Of a stretch of 64,000 bases of DNA, positions 1 to 8,457 are shown piece after piece; positions within the stretch are counted from its first letter, which is position 1, and every line of letters begins with the position of its first letter. Made by a program: the position numbers and the translations under genes. The notes under the pieces were generated by a model. The model made no database searches. It had not been told where the DNA came from and worked only from the letters and a program-made list of their open reading frames with translations. The stretch lies in NCBI RefSeq assembly GCF_017798165.1, contig NZ_CP059068.1:3100001-3164000 (forward strand), read 5' to 3'. Source of the DNA: Rhodoferax sp. AJA081-3 (GTDB lineage: Bacteria > Pseudomonadota > Gammaproteobacteria > Burkholderiales > Burkholderiaceae_C).

Positions 1-148
1 GCAGCAGGCCGATGTGGGAATTGAGTTCGTCCACGTCGCCCATGGCGTGTACGCGCAGGCTGTCTTTGGAAACGCGGGTGTTGTCGCCCAGGCCGGTGGT
101 GCCGTTGTCCCCGGTGCGGGTGGCGATTTGTGTGAGGCGGTTGCCCAT
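1..148 (-). CDS. Cob(I)alamin adenosyltransferase, PduO type (N-terminal part only)
   Basis: Only the first 49 codons are present; the gene runs off the left edge. The start reads [20 protein letters not shown], followed by [10 protein letters not shown] and a [10 protein letters not shown] segment. This is the characteristic beginning of PduO-type ATP:corrinoid adenosyltransferases, where the TRTGD(N/D)G(T/E)TGL loop helps bind ATP. These cytosolic enzymes transfer the adenosyl group of ATP to cob(I)alamin to make coenzyme B12. A GGAG ribosome-binding site stands 7 bases before the ATG at 148. It is divergent from the FAD oxidase gene at 245. The family is clear; the rest of the protein cannot be judged. 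Confidence 0.85.
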   Translation of the reverse strand, partial: MGNRLTQIATRTGDNGTTGLGDNTRVSKDSLRVHAMGDVDELNSHIGLL

Positions 149-244
149 AGTCAGCTCCATGCAAGGACAAAAAAAGTCTCCCATCGTAAACTGATCCTCC
201 CAGCACCACCGCTCCGCGGCCGGCTGCCCCCAGGAGACACAACA

Positions 245-1669
245 ATGAACGCTCCCACGCCCCCCCTGCATTTATTGCCTGAAGTGAACCAGCGCCCGGT
301 TCCGCCGGAATTGGTTGAGGCGCTGCAAGCGCAATTCGGCACGCGCTGCTCCACGGCCCTGGTCGTGCGCGAGCAGCACGGGCGGGACGAATCTTCGTTC
401 GACGTGCCACCGCCTGGCGCCGTGGTCTTTGCCCACAGCACGGCCGAGGTCGCCCAGGTAGTCAAGCTGGCGGCGCAGTACCAGGTGCCGGTCATTCCCT
501 TCGGCGTGGGCACCTCGCTGGAGGGTCATTTGCTGGCCGTGCAGGGCGGCATCAGCCTGGATGTGAGCCAGATGAACAAGGTGTTGTCCATCAACGCCGA
601 AGACCTGACGGTGACGGTGCAGCCCGGCGTGACCCGCAAGCAGCTCAATGACGAGGTCAAGTCCACCGGTCTCTTCTTCCCCATAGACCCCGGCGCTGAC
701 GCCACGATTGGTGGCATGACCGCCACCCGCGCCAGCGGTACCAATGCCGTGCGCTACGGCACCATGCGTGAAAACGTGCTGGCACTGGAAGTGGTCACCG
801 CCCAGGGCGAAACCATACGCACCGGCACCCACGCCAAGAAATCCAGCGCTGGCTACGACCTGACACGGCTGATGGTGGGCAGTGAAGGCACGCTGGGCGT
901 GATCACCGAAGTGACCGTCAAGCTCTACCCGCTGCCCGAAGCCGTGATGGCGGCCACCTGCTGCTTCCCCAGCCTGGCCGATGCGGTCAACACCACGATA
1001 CAGATCATCCAGCTGGGCGTACCCATTGCGCGCTGCGAGCTGCTGGACTCCACCACCGTGAAGGTGGTCAATCAGCATTCCAAACTGAGCCTGCCCGAGA
1101 GCGCCATGCTGCTGATGGAATTCCACGGCTCACCGGCTGGCGTGCAGGAGCAGGTGGAAACGGTGCAGGCCATCGCTGCCGACAACAACGGCAGCGCCTT
1201 TGCCTGGGCCGCCACCCCCGAAGAGCGCACCAAGCTATGGACCGCGCGGCACAACGCCTACTTTGCCGGCGTGCAGTCGCGCCCCGGCTGCAAGGCCATC
1301 ACCACCGACACCTGTGTGCCGATCTCGCATCTGGCCGATGCGCTGCTGGACTCGGTGACCGAGGCACAAGAGGCGGGCATCCCCTACTTTTTGGTTGGCC
1401 ATGTGGGCGACGGCAACTTCCACATGGGCTACCTGATTGACCCCAATATCCCAGCCGAGCGCGAAACGGCCGAGCGGCTGAACCACCAGCTGGTGGAGCG
1501 CGCGCTCAAGTTGGGCGGCACCTGCACCGGTGAACACGGCGTGGGCCTGCACAAGCAGGGCTTCTTGGTGGCCGAGACCGGCGCGGGTGCGGTGGACATG
1601 ATGCGCGCCATCAAGCGGGCGTTGGACCCGCTGAACATCATGAACCCGGGGAAGATCTTTACGCTATAA
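245..1669 (+). CDS. FAD-binding 2-hydroxyacid oxidase/dehydrogenase (D-lactate dehydrogenase / GlcD type)
   Basis: 474 aa. The N-terminal half is a PCMH-type FAD domain: a [15 protein letters not shown] segment near residue 85, then [11 protein letters not shown] and [14 protein letters not shown] near 145-165, and [11 protein letters not shown] near 210. The C-terminal half is the FAD-oxidase C domain, with [12 protein letters not shown] near 390 and [13 protein letters not shown] near 425, the histidine-containing substrate and metal motifs of D-lactate/glycolate dehydrogenases. It probably oxidises a D-2-hydroxyacid and passes electrons to the respiratory chain. The ATG at 245 follows a CAGGAGACACAAC leader and begins where the family normally begins; an in-frame extension to position 14 is unlikely. 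The last codons (CTA TAA) lie inside repeat A1. D-lactate versus glycolate specificity cannot be decided. Confidence 0.88.
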   Translation: MNAPTPPLHLLPEVNQRPVPPELVEALQAQFGTRCSTALVVREQHGRDESSFDVPPPGAVVFAHSTAEVAQVVKLAAQYQVPVIPFGVGTSLEGHLLAVQGGISLDVSQMNKVLSINAEDLTVTVQPGVTRKQLNDEVKSTGLFFPIDPGADATIGGMTATRASGTNAVRYGTMRENVLALEVVTAQGETIRTGTHAKKSSAGYDLTRLMVGSEGTLGVITEVTVKLYPLPEAVMAATCCFPSLADAVNTTIQIIQLGVPIARCELLDSTTVKVVNQHSKLSLPESAMLLMEFHGSPAGVQEQVETVQAIAADNNGSAFAWAATPEERTKLWTARHNAYFAGVQSRPGCKAITTDTCVPISHLADALLDSVTEAQEAGIPYFLVGHVGDGNFHMGYLIDPNIPAERETAERLNHQLVERALKLGGTCTGEHGVGLHKQGFLVAETGAGAVDMMRAIKRALDPLNIMNPGKIFTL

Positions 1670-1722
1670 ATTTGCTAGCTATTCAGATCCATCCGACGGG
1701 GGCTAGCGGCATAAATCGCTAC
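1662..1722 (-). repeat. Family A element, copy A1
   Basis: Read on the minus strand it contains TAGCCCCCGT and ends in the hairpin GCTAG-N7-ATAGC. It lies between two convergent genes and contains both stop codons: TAA of the upstream oxidase (1667-1669) and TAG of the downstream minus-strand oxidoreductase (1721-1719). Confidence 0.75.
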
Positions 1723-2855
1723 AACAACCTGTCTGCAGAGACATCTTCCTGTCGCACCCCCAAGGCGGCCATGGCTGTGGGCACCGGCAAGCCCCGCACC
1801 AGCGCCGCGGCCAGCTCACCCATGGCCGGCGCAGTCTGTATGCCATAACCCCCCTGCCCCGCCAGCCAGAAGAAGCCTGGCGCATCGGGCGCAAAACCCA
1901 CCACCGGCGTCTTGTCGGCCACAAACGACCGCAGCCCCGCCCACTTGCGCCGCACCTGGCGGATCTGCAGCGTGGTGGCGGTCTCGATACGGTCCACGGC
2001 GATGGCTACATCCAGCTCCTCCGGCTGCACGTCTTGCGGCTCTACCGCGTCTTCGTTGGCAGGGGACATCAGCAGCACACCGGCGTCGGGCTTGAAGTAG
2101 AAACTCTCGTGCGCATCAATGACCAATGGCCAGTGGCCGATGTCGCAGCCCGCGGGGGCTTCGGTGGTGAACGCGGTGCGGCGCTTGGGCACCAGGCCTA
2201 TGGGGGCCACACCTGCCAGCTGGGCCAGTGCATCACACCACGCACCCGCGGCGTTGATGACGATGGGTGCTGAAAAGCTGCCGGCTTCTGTGTCGACACG
2301 CCATGCACCTGCTTCGCGTTGCATGCGCTGCACACCGGCACCACACACCAGTTGTGCACCGGCGGCCTTGGCACCGCGCAGAAAACCCTGGTGGATGGCG
2401 TGTACGTCCATGTCCATGGCGTCGGGCTCGTACACACCGCAGTGCGCAGCCTCGGGCCGCAGCACGGGCACACGTTGCAGGATGTCGGCCTGGGTCCACC
2501 ACTGCACATCGGGCACCAGGGCGCGCAGGTCTTGCCAGACGGTGCGCAGGTGGTCGTGGTCCGCCGCTGCGCCCACAATCAGTGAGCCCCGTGGCGTGAC
2601 CAGCGGGTGCTCTGCAAACCCTGGCGGCGGGTTGAAATAAAACGGCCGGGACGCAGTGGTGATGGCCCGCACGGTGGCGTTGCCATAGGTCTCGGAGTAC
2701 ATGGCCGCTGACCGCCCGGTGGCGTGGTAGCCGGGCTGGGGCTCGCGCTCCAGCAGCAGCACGCGCACATGCGGCGCCAGAAAGTAGGCGGCCGATGCGC
2801 CGGCCATGCCTGCACCCACAATCAGAACATCAACAGACTGCATGGCATCACTCAT
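1719..2855 (-). CDS. FAD-dependent D-amino-acid (D-arginine type) dehydrogenase
   Basis: 378 aa. The N terminus carries a Rossmann dinucleotide-binding motif, VLIVGAGMAGASAAYFLA (residues about 9-27), followed by an acidic LLLERE strand end and GYHATGRSAAMYSETYGN, typical of the DAO/DadA superfamily and especially of D-arginine dehydrogenase-like members. The C-terminal end has WLAGQGGYGIQTAPAMG, the second FAD-contacting block of this family. It should oxidatively deaminate a D-amino acid or similar amine to the 2-oxo acid. The ATG at 2855 is the only sensible start because the Rossmann motif follows directly. It is convergent with the 2-hydroxyacid oxidase and shares repeat A1 with it; repeat A2 lies upstream. 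Substrate is inferred only from family resemblance. Confidence 0.82.
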   Translation of the reverse strand: MSDAMQSVDVLIVGAGMAGASAAYFLAPHVRVLLLEREPQPGYHATGRSAAMYSETYGNATVRAITTASRPFYFNPPPGFAEHPLVTPRGSLIVGAAADHDHLRTVWQDLRALVPDVQWWTQADILQRVPVLRPEAAHCGVYEPDAMDMDVHAIHQGFLRGAKAAGAQLVCGAGVQRMQREAGAWRVDTEAGSFSAPIVINAAGAWCDALAQLAGVAPIGLVPKRRTAFTTEAPAGCDIGHWPLVIDAHESFYFKPDAGVLLMSPANEDAVEPQDVQPEELDVAIAVDRIETATTLQIRQVRRKWAGLRSFVADKTPVVGFAPDAPGFFWLAGQGGYGIQTAPAMGELAAALVRGLPVPTAMAALGVRQEDVSADRLL

Positions 2856-2870
2856 ATATTCAGGTTTAGA

Positions 2871-2929
2871 CTGCTACTTTTTTGATAGCTATAGAGATAA
2901 CAATTACGGGGGCTATCGGCATATTTTGC
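2871..2929 (-). repeat. Family A element, copy A2 (abutted by the IS30 element)
   Basis: Minus-strand reading gives ATAGCCCCCGT and the hairpin GCTAT-N7-GTAGC. Its 5' end is directly followed by the left end of the insertion sequence at 2930, so the IS landed at the very edge of this copy. Confidence 0.75.
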
Positions 2930-2955
2930 GGCGGATTCAAGTACAAAGCGCAACG
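2930..2955 (+). repeat. IS30 element left inverted repeat
   Basis: It matches the reverse complement of 3998-4023 at 24 of 26 positions. The transposase stop codon (2937-2939) lies inside it. Confidence 0.85.
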
Positions 2956-3926
2956 GAATGCAGTGTAAGAGGTCTGACGGGTAGGTTGTAGAAGACCTCA
3001 TGCGGTGTGCGATAGCCCAGGCACTTACGAGGCCGATGATTGAGTAAGTACACAGCTTCATCGACCTGAGCCTGTGTCACCTTGAGCAAACTGCACCCCT
3101 TTGGAAAGAACTGTCGCAGCAGCCCGTTGGTGTTCTCATTGAGCCCACGCTGCCATGAGCAGTAGGGCTTGGCAAAGTACACCTTCGCCCTCAAACAACT
3201 TGCAATGAATTCGTGCTCAGCGAACTCCTTGCCGTTGTCAAAGGTCAGTGTCTTGCAGGCATGTCTGTGGGGGCGCAGCAAATCGACAATGGCCTGCGTC
3301 ACCCCCGCACTGTGCTTGGAGCGTAGTGGATGCGCCAAGGTATAGCGGGACTTGCGTTCCACCAGTGTCACCAACACGCCTTTGCGCCCCCCGCCGATCA
3401 CCGTATCGCCCTCCCAGTCGCCTATGCGCTTCTTGCTATCCACCACTGCGGGGCGATGTTCAATTCCGACCCGGTTCTTGAGTACCCCACGGCGCTCTCG
3501 ACCACTGGCATAGCGCTTTCTACGAAGTTTTTGACAGCGCAAGTACCCGACTAAATCACCGCCCTGGGCTTTGTTGGCATAGGCGTATTGGTAGATGGCT
3601 TCGGTGCTAATCGACAAACGATCCTCTAAAGCCAGGCGGTCACTGACTTGCTGGGGAGACAAGCTCAGGCGCAGATACAACTCCACGAGTTGCCACTGCT
3701 CTGGATCGAACTGGCGGGCATTGCGACGCTGTGTCTGTCTCTGAGTCGCTTTGTCTTGGGCCAGTGCAGGTTGGTAGCCCCGGGCACTGGCATTGCGCCT
3801 GAGCTCGCGGCTGATCGTCGAGCTGCTACGTCCAAGCTCTGCTGCAATTTGCGACAGATGAATGCCTTGGCGCGTGAGGTTGTGAATTTGGTATCGTTCT
3901 TCTTGGGTCAAGTGTGTATAGGTCAT
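2937..3926 (-). CDS. IS30-family transposase
   Basis: 329 aa. The N terminus (MTYTHLTQEERYQIHNL) is the IS30 helix-turn-helix signature, continuing IHLSQIAAELGRSSSTISREL (residues about 22-42). The catalytic core is a DDE integrase fold: WEGDTVIG near residue 172 gives the first Asp, LTFDNGKEFAEHE near 235 the second, and the Glu lies in GLNENTNGLLRQFFPKG near 265. All three acidic residues are present and the frame is open, so the enzyme is probably functional. The gene fills almost the whole element, as usual for IS30. It starts at ATG 3926, 72 bases inside the right inverted repeat. Confidence 0.95.
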   Translation of the reverse strand: MTYTHLTQEERYQIHNLTRQGIHLSQIAAELGRSSSTISRELRRNASARGYQPALAQDKATQRQTQRRNARQFDPEQWQLVELYLRLSLSPQQVSDRLALEDRLSISTEAIYQYAYANKAQGGDLVGYLRCQKLRRKRYASGRERRGVLKNRVGIEHRPAVVDSKKRIGDWEGDTVIGGGRKGVLVTLVERKSRYTLAHPLRSKHSAGVTQAIVDLLRPHRHACKTLTFDNGKEFAEHEFIASCLRAKVYFAKPYCSWQRGLNENTNGLLRQFFPKGCSLLKVTQAQVDEAVYLLNHRPRKCLGYRTPHEVFYNLPVRPLTLHSVALCT

Positions 3927-3997
3927 GGTGCAACGTTTGGGACTGGCCGGTCACAAAAGTGCATCCTATTCACTCTTGGCCCAACCCGTTTCTAAAA

Positions 3998-4023
3998 CGT
4001 TGCACTTCGTACTTGAATCCGCC
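3998..4023 (-). repeat. IS30 element right inverted repeat
   Basis: Partner of 2930-2955, with two mismatches. It lies on the promoter side of the transposase gene. The next bases, TGC at 4024-4026, repeat the three bases before the left end. Confidence 0.85.
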
Positions 4024-4128
4024 TGCACCAAGGCATTGGGCCGGGGCTGGCCATCCATATTTCCTCCACATTTGACGGCGACAGTTCCTTCCCAGCGATG
4101 CCACGGTGGCATCCACCAGGAGACTGCC

Positions 4129-5430
4129 ATGCACGACTACCGCCCCACATTTTGGAACCTGCTGCAGGCCGCCAGCGCCACAGCCCTGCTGGCACTGCTC
4201 AGCGGCTGCGGAGGCGGCGGCAGTGCGAGCGCGGTGGATGCCCCCGTCGCCGTGGCTGCCGACACCACCTCCGTGCAGGCCGATGCCGCGACACCGCCGC
4301 CCGCCCCTGTGTTGACCGACGACCGCGCCCGCCTGGGCCAACAAATCTTCACCGACCCCAACCTGTCCGAACCCCGCGGCACCGCCTGCGTGGCCTGCCA
4401 CCAGCCCAACCAGGGGTTTGCCGGCAATAACAACAATGGTGGCGCACGCATCGGCGTGGCGCGGGGTAGCCTGCCCACCAGCCTGGGCCTGCGCAATTCC
4501 ATGACCAATAGCTACCAGGGCTTCATCCCGGCTTTCGGCTTCCAGACCGAAGGCGGTGAGACCGAGGCCATAGGCGGCCACTTCTGGGATGGCCGGGTCG
4601 ACACCATGGCGCAGCAGGCGCTGGGGCCTTTTCTGAACCCGCTGGAGATGAACAACCCCAGCCGCCGCGCCGTGGTGGACAAGATTGCGGCCTCGCGTTA
4701 TGCGCCACTGTTCCGCCAGCAGTTTGGTACCAATATCTTCAATGACACCGACGCCGCCTTCACGCAGATCGGCGTGGCCATTGAAGCCTTTGAGCGTGCG
4801 GCGCTGCAGCCCTTCAGCTCCAAGTTTGACGCCATGGTGCGCGGACAGGCCACCTTCACACCGGCCGAGGCACGGGGCATGGCTTTGTTCATGGACCCTG
4901 CCCGCGCCAACTGTGCCGGCTGCCATGTGATGGACCCGACAACCGGCAAGCCAGAGGATTCGCTGTTCACCGAGTTCACCTACTACGCCAACGGCATTCC
5001 GCGCAACACGGCCATCCCCCGCAATGCCGACCCCGCCTTTTTTGACCTGGGCCTGTGCGGCCCCGAGCGCACCACACTGACCCTGCCTGCCGACGTGGTG
5101 CCAGGAACCACAGTCAGCAACTTCTGCGGCAAGTTCAAGATGCCCACCCTGCGCAACGTGGCCGAGCGGCCGGCCTTTATGCACAACGGCTTCTTTAACA
5201 ACCTGGCCGATGTGGTGCGCTTCTACTCCACCCGCAACACCAACCCGCAGCGCTGGTACGGCCCCAGCGGTGTCCCCAATGACCTGCCCGCCCAGTACCG
5301 CGGCAACATCGAATCGGTGAAAGCGCCGTTCAACCGCGCACCGACTGCTGGGCCACTGCTGACGGAACCCGAGGTCAACGATGTCGTCGCCTTCTTGCGC
5401 ACGCTGTCGGATGGCTTCCGTGCACCATGA
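4129..5430 (+). CDS. Di-haem cytochrome c peroxidase/MauG-family lipoprotein
   Basis: 433 aa. It begins with a short signal peptide ending in a lipobox (LLALLSGC, Cys about residue 24), then a Gly/Ala-rich linker, so it is probably anchored in the outer or inner membrane and faces the periplasm. Two c-type haem sites are visible: CVACH near residue 88 and CAGCH near 263. KMPTLRNVAERPAFMHNG near 340 is the C-terminal haem-domain signature of the CCP/MauG family. Members reduce peroxide or carry out haem-based oxidations. The ATG at 4129 has a CCAGGAGA ribosome-binding site 7 bases upstream; longer in-frame starts reach into the IS element and are rejected. The gene stands alone between the IS and repeat B1. 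Confidence 0.87.
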   Translation: MHDYRPTFWNLLQAASATALLALLSGCGGGGSASAVDAPVAVAADTTSVQADAATPPPAPVLTDDRARLGQQIFTDPNLSEPRGTACVACHQPNQGFAGNNNNGGARIGVARGSLPTSLGLRNSMTNSYQGFIPAFGFQTEGGETEAIGGHFWDGRVDTMAQQALGPFLNPLEMNNPSRRAVVDKIAASRYAPLFRQQFGTNIFNDTDAAFTQIGVAIEAFERAALQPFSSKFDAMVRGQATFTPAEARGMALFMDPARANCAGCHVMDPTTGKPEDSLFTEFTYYANGIPRNTAIPRNADPAFFDLGLCGPERTTLTLPADVVPGTTVSNFCGKFKMPTLRNVAERPAFMHNGFFNNLADVVRFYSTRNTNPQRWYGPSGVPNDLPAQYRGNIESVKAPFNRAPTAGPLLTEPEVNDVVAFLRTLSDGFRAP

Positions 5431-5451
5431 AACACCGTCGAGAAACCAGAA

Positions 5452-5548
5452 GCCGGGGCGGTAGAGCGTTCTGCGCAGGTAAAGGAGGAGCCCGCAGGCG
5501 CAAGCCGGAGGGCGGGGGACACGGAGCAGAACGCTCTACCGCCCCGGC
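5452..5548 (+). repeat. Family B long-arm palindrome, copy B1
   Basis: Perfect 23-bp inverted arms (5452-5474 and 5526-5548) enclose the conserved core GCAGGTAAAGGAGGAGCCC ... GGGGGACACGGAGC. The arms match each other but not those of other copies. It fills the gap between the peroxidase gene and the sensor kinase gene. Confidence 0.8.
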
Positions 5549-5572
5549 GCCTAGCCTGGCTAAGATGTGTTG

Positions 5573-7063
5573 ATGCGCACGCCACGCCGACTTCCCATAG
5601 CCCTGCAACTGTCGCTGCTGATCGCGTCAGCTGTCGTGATAGCAGTGCTGGTGGTGGGGGCCCTTAGCTTTCTAAACCTGCGCAGCGGCTTCAAAGACTA
5701 TTTACAAGTGCGCGACGAAGAGCAGCTGATGCGTTTTGTGGCCATGGTGGAGCGCCGCGCCGCCACCGACACCGAACTGCAGTGGCTGCGCCAGGACCCC
5801 GACCCCATGCGGGCGTTGATGGACGAATTCGCCGGCCGCGCCCCACGCGGCCAACGCCCACCCCCACCGCAACGGGGTTACGACCGCCCACCACCACCCC
5901 GCCCCGATGACGCATCGCCGCGCACACCCCGCGGCCAAGGCAGCCTGGGCGAACGCATGCTGCTGCGCGACGCCCAAGGCCAGCGCCTGGCCGGCCGTCC
6001 ACAACCACCTGGCGTGCAACGCACCACACGCGCCATCAAGGTGAATGGTGTGGAGATCGCGTTTGTGGACTTGCTACCCGAGCCAGAACCCGAAGGTGTG
6101 GACGCCCGCTTCCTGCAGCGCCAGACCAGCCGCCTGGTCTGGGCCGCGCTGGGCACCATACTCGCCGCCGTGCTGGCAGCGTGGTGGATGGCGGGCCGCT
6201 GGAGCCGCCCGCTCTTGGCCCTGCAAAGCGCCAGCCGCGAGATCGCCCGCGGCCGCCGACCCGAGCCCCTGCAGCCCACCGGTGCACGCGAGATTGCGCA
6301 GCTGATGGAAGACGTCAACACCATGACCGCCGAGCTGGCGCGGCTGGAGACCGCACGCCGCGTCTGGATCGCACAGATCTCGCACGAGCTGCGCACCCCT
6401 TTGTCGGTGCTGCGCGGCGAGATGGAAGCGATTGAAGATGGCGCCCGCCAGCCCACGCCGCAGGTGATGGCCAGCCTGCGCGATGAGGTGCTGCAGCTCA
6501 CACGCCTGGTCGATGACCTGCACACGCTGTCGGTGGCCGATGTGGATGGCCTGCGCTGCGACTTCACTGCGGGTGATGCCCATGCCAACCTGTGGCGCGT
6601 GGCCCAGCGTTTTGAAGCGCAGGCCCAACAACGCGGCCTGTCACTTTTGTTGCCTGCACAGGCCTTCACGCCCATGAACGTGAACTGGGACTTTGGCCGC
6701 ATCGAACAACTGCTGGCCAACCTGCTGACCAATAGCATGCGCTACACCGACGCACCCGGCAGCATTGCCGTGGACTGGCACAGCGACGGTCGCACCGTGA
6801 CACTCACCGTGGACGACAGCGCGCCCGGCGTCAGCGATACCGATATGCGTGAACTGTTTGAGCCGCTGTTCCGCGGCGACAAGGCGCGCCAGCGCGGTGA
6901 CGGCCAACACGGCAGCGGCCTGGGCTTGGCCATTGCACGCTCCATTGCCCACGCACACCAGGGCACGGTAACAGCCGGCGCGTCGCAGCGCGGTGGTTTG
7001 CAGATGACAGTGCGCCTGCCGGTGAACCCGAGCTCGGTCGCGGCGCAGAAAGGTGCAGCATGA
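5573..7063 (+). CDS. Two-component sensor histidine kinase, BaeS-like
   Basis: 496 aa inner-membrane sensor. A first membrane segment covers about residues 10-35. The periplasmic region contains a Pro/Arg-rich stretch (about 85-125). A second membrane segment (LVWAALGTILAAVLAAWWMA) lies near 190-210 and is followed by a HAMP linker. The H box ISHELRTPLSVLRGEME near residue 273 holds the phospho-accepting His. ATP-binding boxes follow: LLANLLTNSMRYT (N box), VDDSAPGVSD (D/G1 box) and GSGLGLAIARSIAHAH (G2). HELRTPLSVLRGE and the arrangement resemble BaeS. The ATG at 5573 is preferred over in-frame GTG/TTG codons at 5567/5570. It overlaps the regulator gene by 4 bases (ATGA), so the two are translationally coupled. 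The stimulus is unknown. Confidence 0.9.
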   Translation: MRTPRRLPIALQLSLLIASAVVIAVLVVGALSFLNLRSGFKDYLQVRDEEQLMRFVAMVERRAATDTELQWLRQDPDPMRALMDEFAGRAPRGQRPPPPQRGYDRPPPPRPDDASPRTPRGQGSLGERMLLRDAQGQRLAGRPQPPGVQRTTRAIKVNGVEIAFVDLLPEPEPEGVDARFLQRQTSRLVWAALGTILAAVLAAWWMAGRWSRPLLALQSASREIARGRRPEPLQPTGAREIAQLMEDVNTMTAELARLETARRVWIAQISHELRTPLSVLRGEMEAIEDGARQPTPQVMASLRDEVLQLTRLVDDLHTLSVADVDGLRCDFTAGDAHANLWRVAQRFEAQAQQRGLSLLLPAQAFTPMNVNWDFGRIEQLLANLLTNSMRYTDAPGSIAVDWHSDGRTVTLTVDDSAPGVSDTDMRELFEPLFRGDKARQRGDGQHGSGLGLAIARSIAHAHQGTVTAGASQRGGLQMTVRLPVNPSSVAAQKGAA

Positions 7064-7794
7064 ACACCAAGGCCACAGCACTCGGAAAGCAGCACATCCT
7101 GGTCGTAGAAGACGACACCAAGATCGCCGACATGTTGACCAACTACCTGCACATGCATGGCTTCGAGACCACGGTCTGCAGCAATGGCCTGGACGCCGTG
7201 CCCCTGGTGCGCGCCATCACCCCCGCGCTGGTGGTGCTGGACCTGATGCTGCCCGGCCAGGACGGCATCGCCGTATGTGAACAGTTGCGCGCCTTCTCCG
7301 CCGTGCCCATTATCATGGTGACGGCCCGTGTGGACGAGATCGACCGCCTGTTGGGGCTGGATACGGGTGCTGATGACTACGTCTGCAAACCCTTCAGCCC
7401 ACGCGAGGTGGTGGCCCGCATCCAAGCACTGCTGCGGCGTGCACAGGGCAGCCTGTCGGCGCAGGCGCACCACGCTGCACCCAACAGCGTTACGGCACCC
7501 GCAGCCGCCGCACTGGTGGCCGACGACACCACACTCAGCATCCGCTGGAACGGGCAACTGCTGCCGCTAACCCCGGTCGAGTTCCGCCTGCTACGCCTGT
7601 TGATGTCACGCCCCAGCCATGTGTTCAGCCGCGCGCGTCTGCTGGACCATGTGCACCACGACCTGCGCGATGTGAGCGACCGCGCCATCGACAGCCACAT
7701 CAAGAACCTGCGCCGCAAGCTAGACGCCGCGGGCGCCGTGGGGCACAGCGTGGCGTCGGTGTATGGGGTGGGGTACCGGTTTGAAGTAGATTAA
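7060..7794 (+). CDS. OmpR-family response regulator, BaeR-like
   Basis: 244 aa. The receiver domain (about 8-122) has the acidic pocket VVEDD, the phospho-acceptor Asp in VVLDLMLPGQDG, the conserved Thr in IIMVTAR and the Lys in YVCKPFSPREVV. The C-terminal winged helix (about 150-240) ends DRAIDSHIKNLRRKLDAAG and SVYGVGYRFEV, typical of OmpR/PhoB regulators. It is the cognate partner of the upstream kinase, whose stop codon overlaps its start. It should bind DNA after phosphorylation and control envelope-stress or efflux genes if the BaeSR analogy holds. No such target genes are adjacent. Confidence 0.92.
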   Translation: MNTKATALGKQHILVVEDDTKIADMLTNYLHMHGFETTVCSNGLDAVPLVRAITPALVVLDLMLPGQDGIAVCEQLRAFSAVPIIMVTARVDEIDRLLGLDTGADDYVCKPFSPREVVARIQALLRRAQGSLSAQAHHAAPNSVTAPAAAALVADDTTLSIRWNGQLLPLTPVEFRLLRLLMSRPSHVFSRARLLDHVHHDLRDVSDRAIDSHIKNLRRKLDAAGAVGHSVASVYGVGYRFEVD

Positions 7795-7842
7795 GCGAGT
7801 GTTCCGCGCGACCTAGAATAAAACCAGAAGGAGGGAATCCGC

Positions 7843-8391
7843 ATGGCAAAAACAAACATCGAGAAGTTGAAAGAGCTGGCTGTTGATACGGCATCGGCCA
7901 CCCAGCGGGGCTTGACCTCCGCCCAAGATGCCGCCAGCAAAGCTGGCGGTGTGGCTCTGGCAGCTGGGCGATCCGTACAACACGCGATCGGCGACGCGGT
8001 GGAGCATGACAACACCAAAGCCGCTGTGGCAAAAGTAAAAGGACTTGCAAGCTCCGCCACGCAGGAAGCGAAGAAACTGACGGGCCGCGTAGTAGACACC
8101 GTCAAGGCGGTCGATGCCAACCACAAGGACGTCGCCGACAAGGTCGAGACAGTGTCCATGGGCCTGGGCATCACCTCTGGCGTGGTGGCAGCGGGAGCGG
8201 CCTTGGCGGCGCCAAGTGGCTTGGGCGCCATCGGTGTTGCCCTGGGCGTAACCAGTGCCCCGCTGATCGTCACCGCGGCCCCCATCATCGGCGCTGCGGC
8301 GACCGCCGCGGGTGTGGTTTCAGGAGGCGCCTACTTTTATTCCAAGTGGAAATCCAAGCAGACGGATGAAGAGGATTCGGAGAAGCCGTAG
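7843..8391 (+). CDS. Uncharacterised protein: Lys/Ala-rich N terminus with glycine-alanine membrane-type C terminus
   Basis: 182 aa, not recognised. Residues 1-100 are rich in Ala, Lys, Asp and Val (for example KVKGLASSATQEAKKLTGRV) and should be helical. Residues about 105-165 are a long Gly/Ala/Val stretch able to form one or two membrane-spanning or glycine-zipper helices. The end is charged (KWKSKQTDEEDSEKP). A strong ribosome-binding site (AGAAGGAGGGA) precedes the ATG. The layout resembles small stress- or desiccation-linked bacterial proteins, but that is only a resemblance. It stands between the response regulator and the CPBP gene in the same direction, and might belong to the regulon. 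Confidence 0.7.
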   Translation: MAKTNIEKLKELAVDTASATQRGLTSAQDAASKAGGVALAAGRSVQHAIGDAVEHDNTKAAVAKVKGLASSATQEAKKLTGRVVDTVKAVDANHKDVADKVETVSMGLGITSGVVAAGAALAAPSGLGAIGVALGVTSAPLIVTAAPIIGAAATAAGVVSGGAYFYSKWKSKQTDEEDSEKP

Positions 8392-8457
8392 GTTTCTCTG
8401 AGGGATGTTGTGCGTGGTGATAATGCGGCACCACAAGAACGAGACAAGCTCCCATCC

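Larger units (their letters stand above)
2930..4023 (-). mobile_element. IS30-family insertion sequence, apparently complete (1094 bp)
   Basis: The ends form 26-bp imperfect inverted repeats. The left end begins GGCGGATTCAAGTAC and the right end is its inverse, with two internal differences. The element encloses one intact IS30-type transposase gene, and the bases flanking both ends are TGC (2927-2929 and 4024-4026), consistent with the 2-3 bp target duplication of this family. Size, terminal repeats, duplication and an intact gene all point to a complete and possibly active element. Confidence 0.88.
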
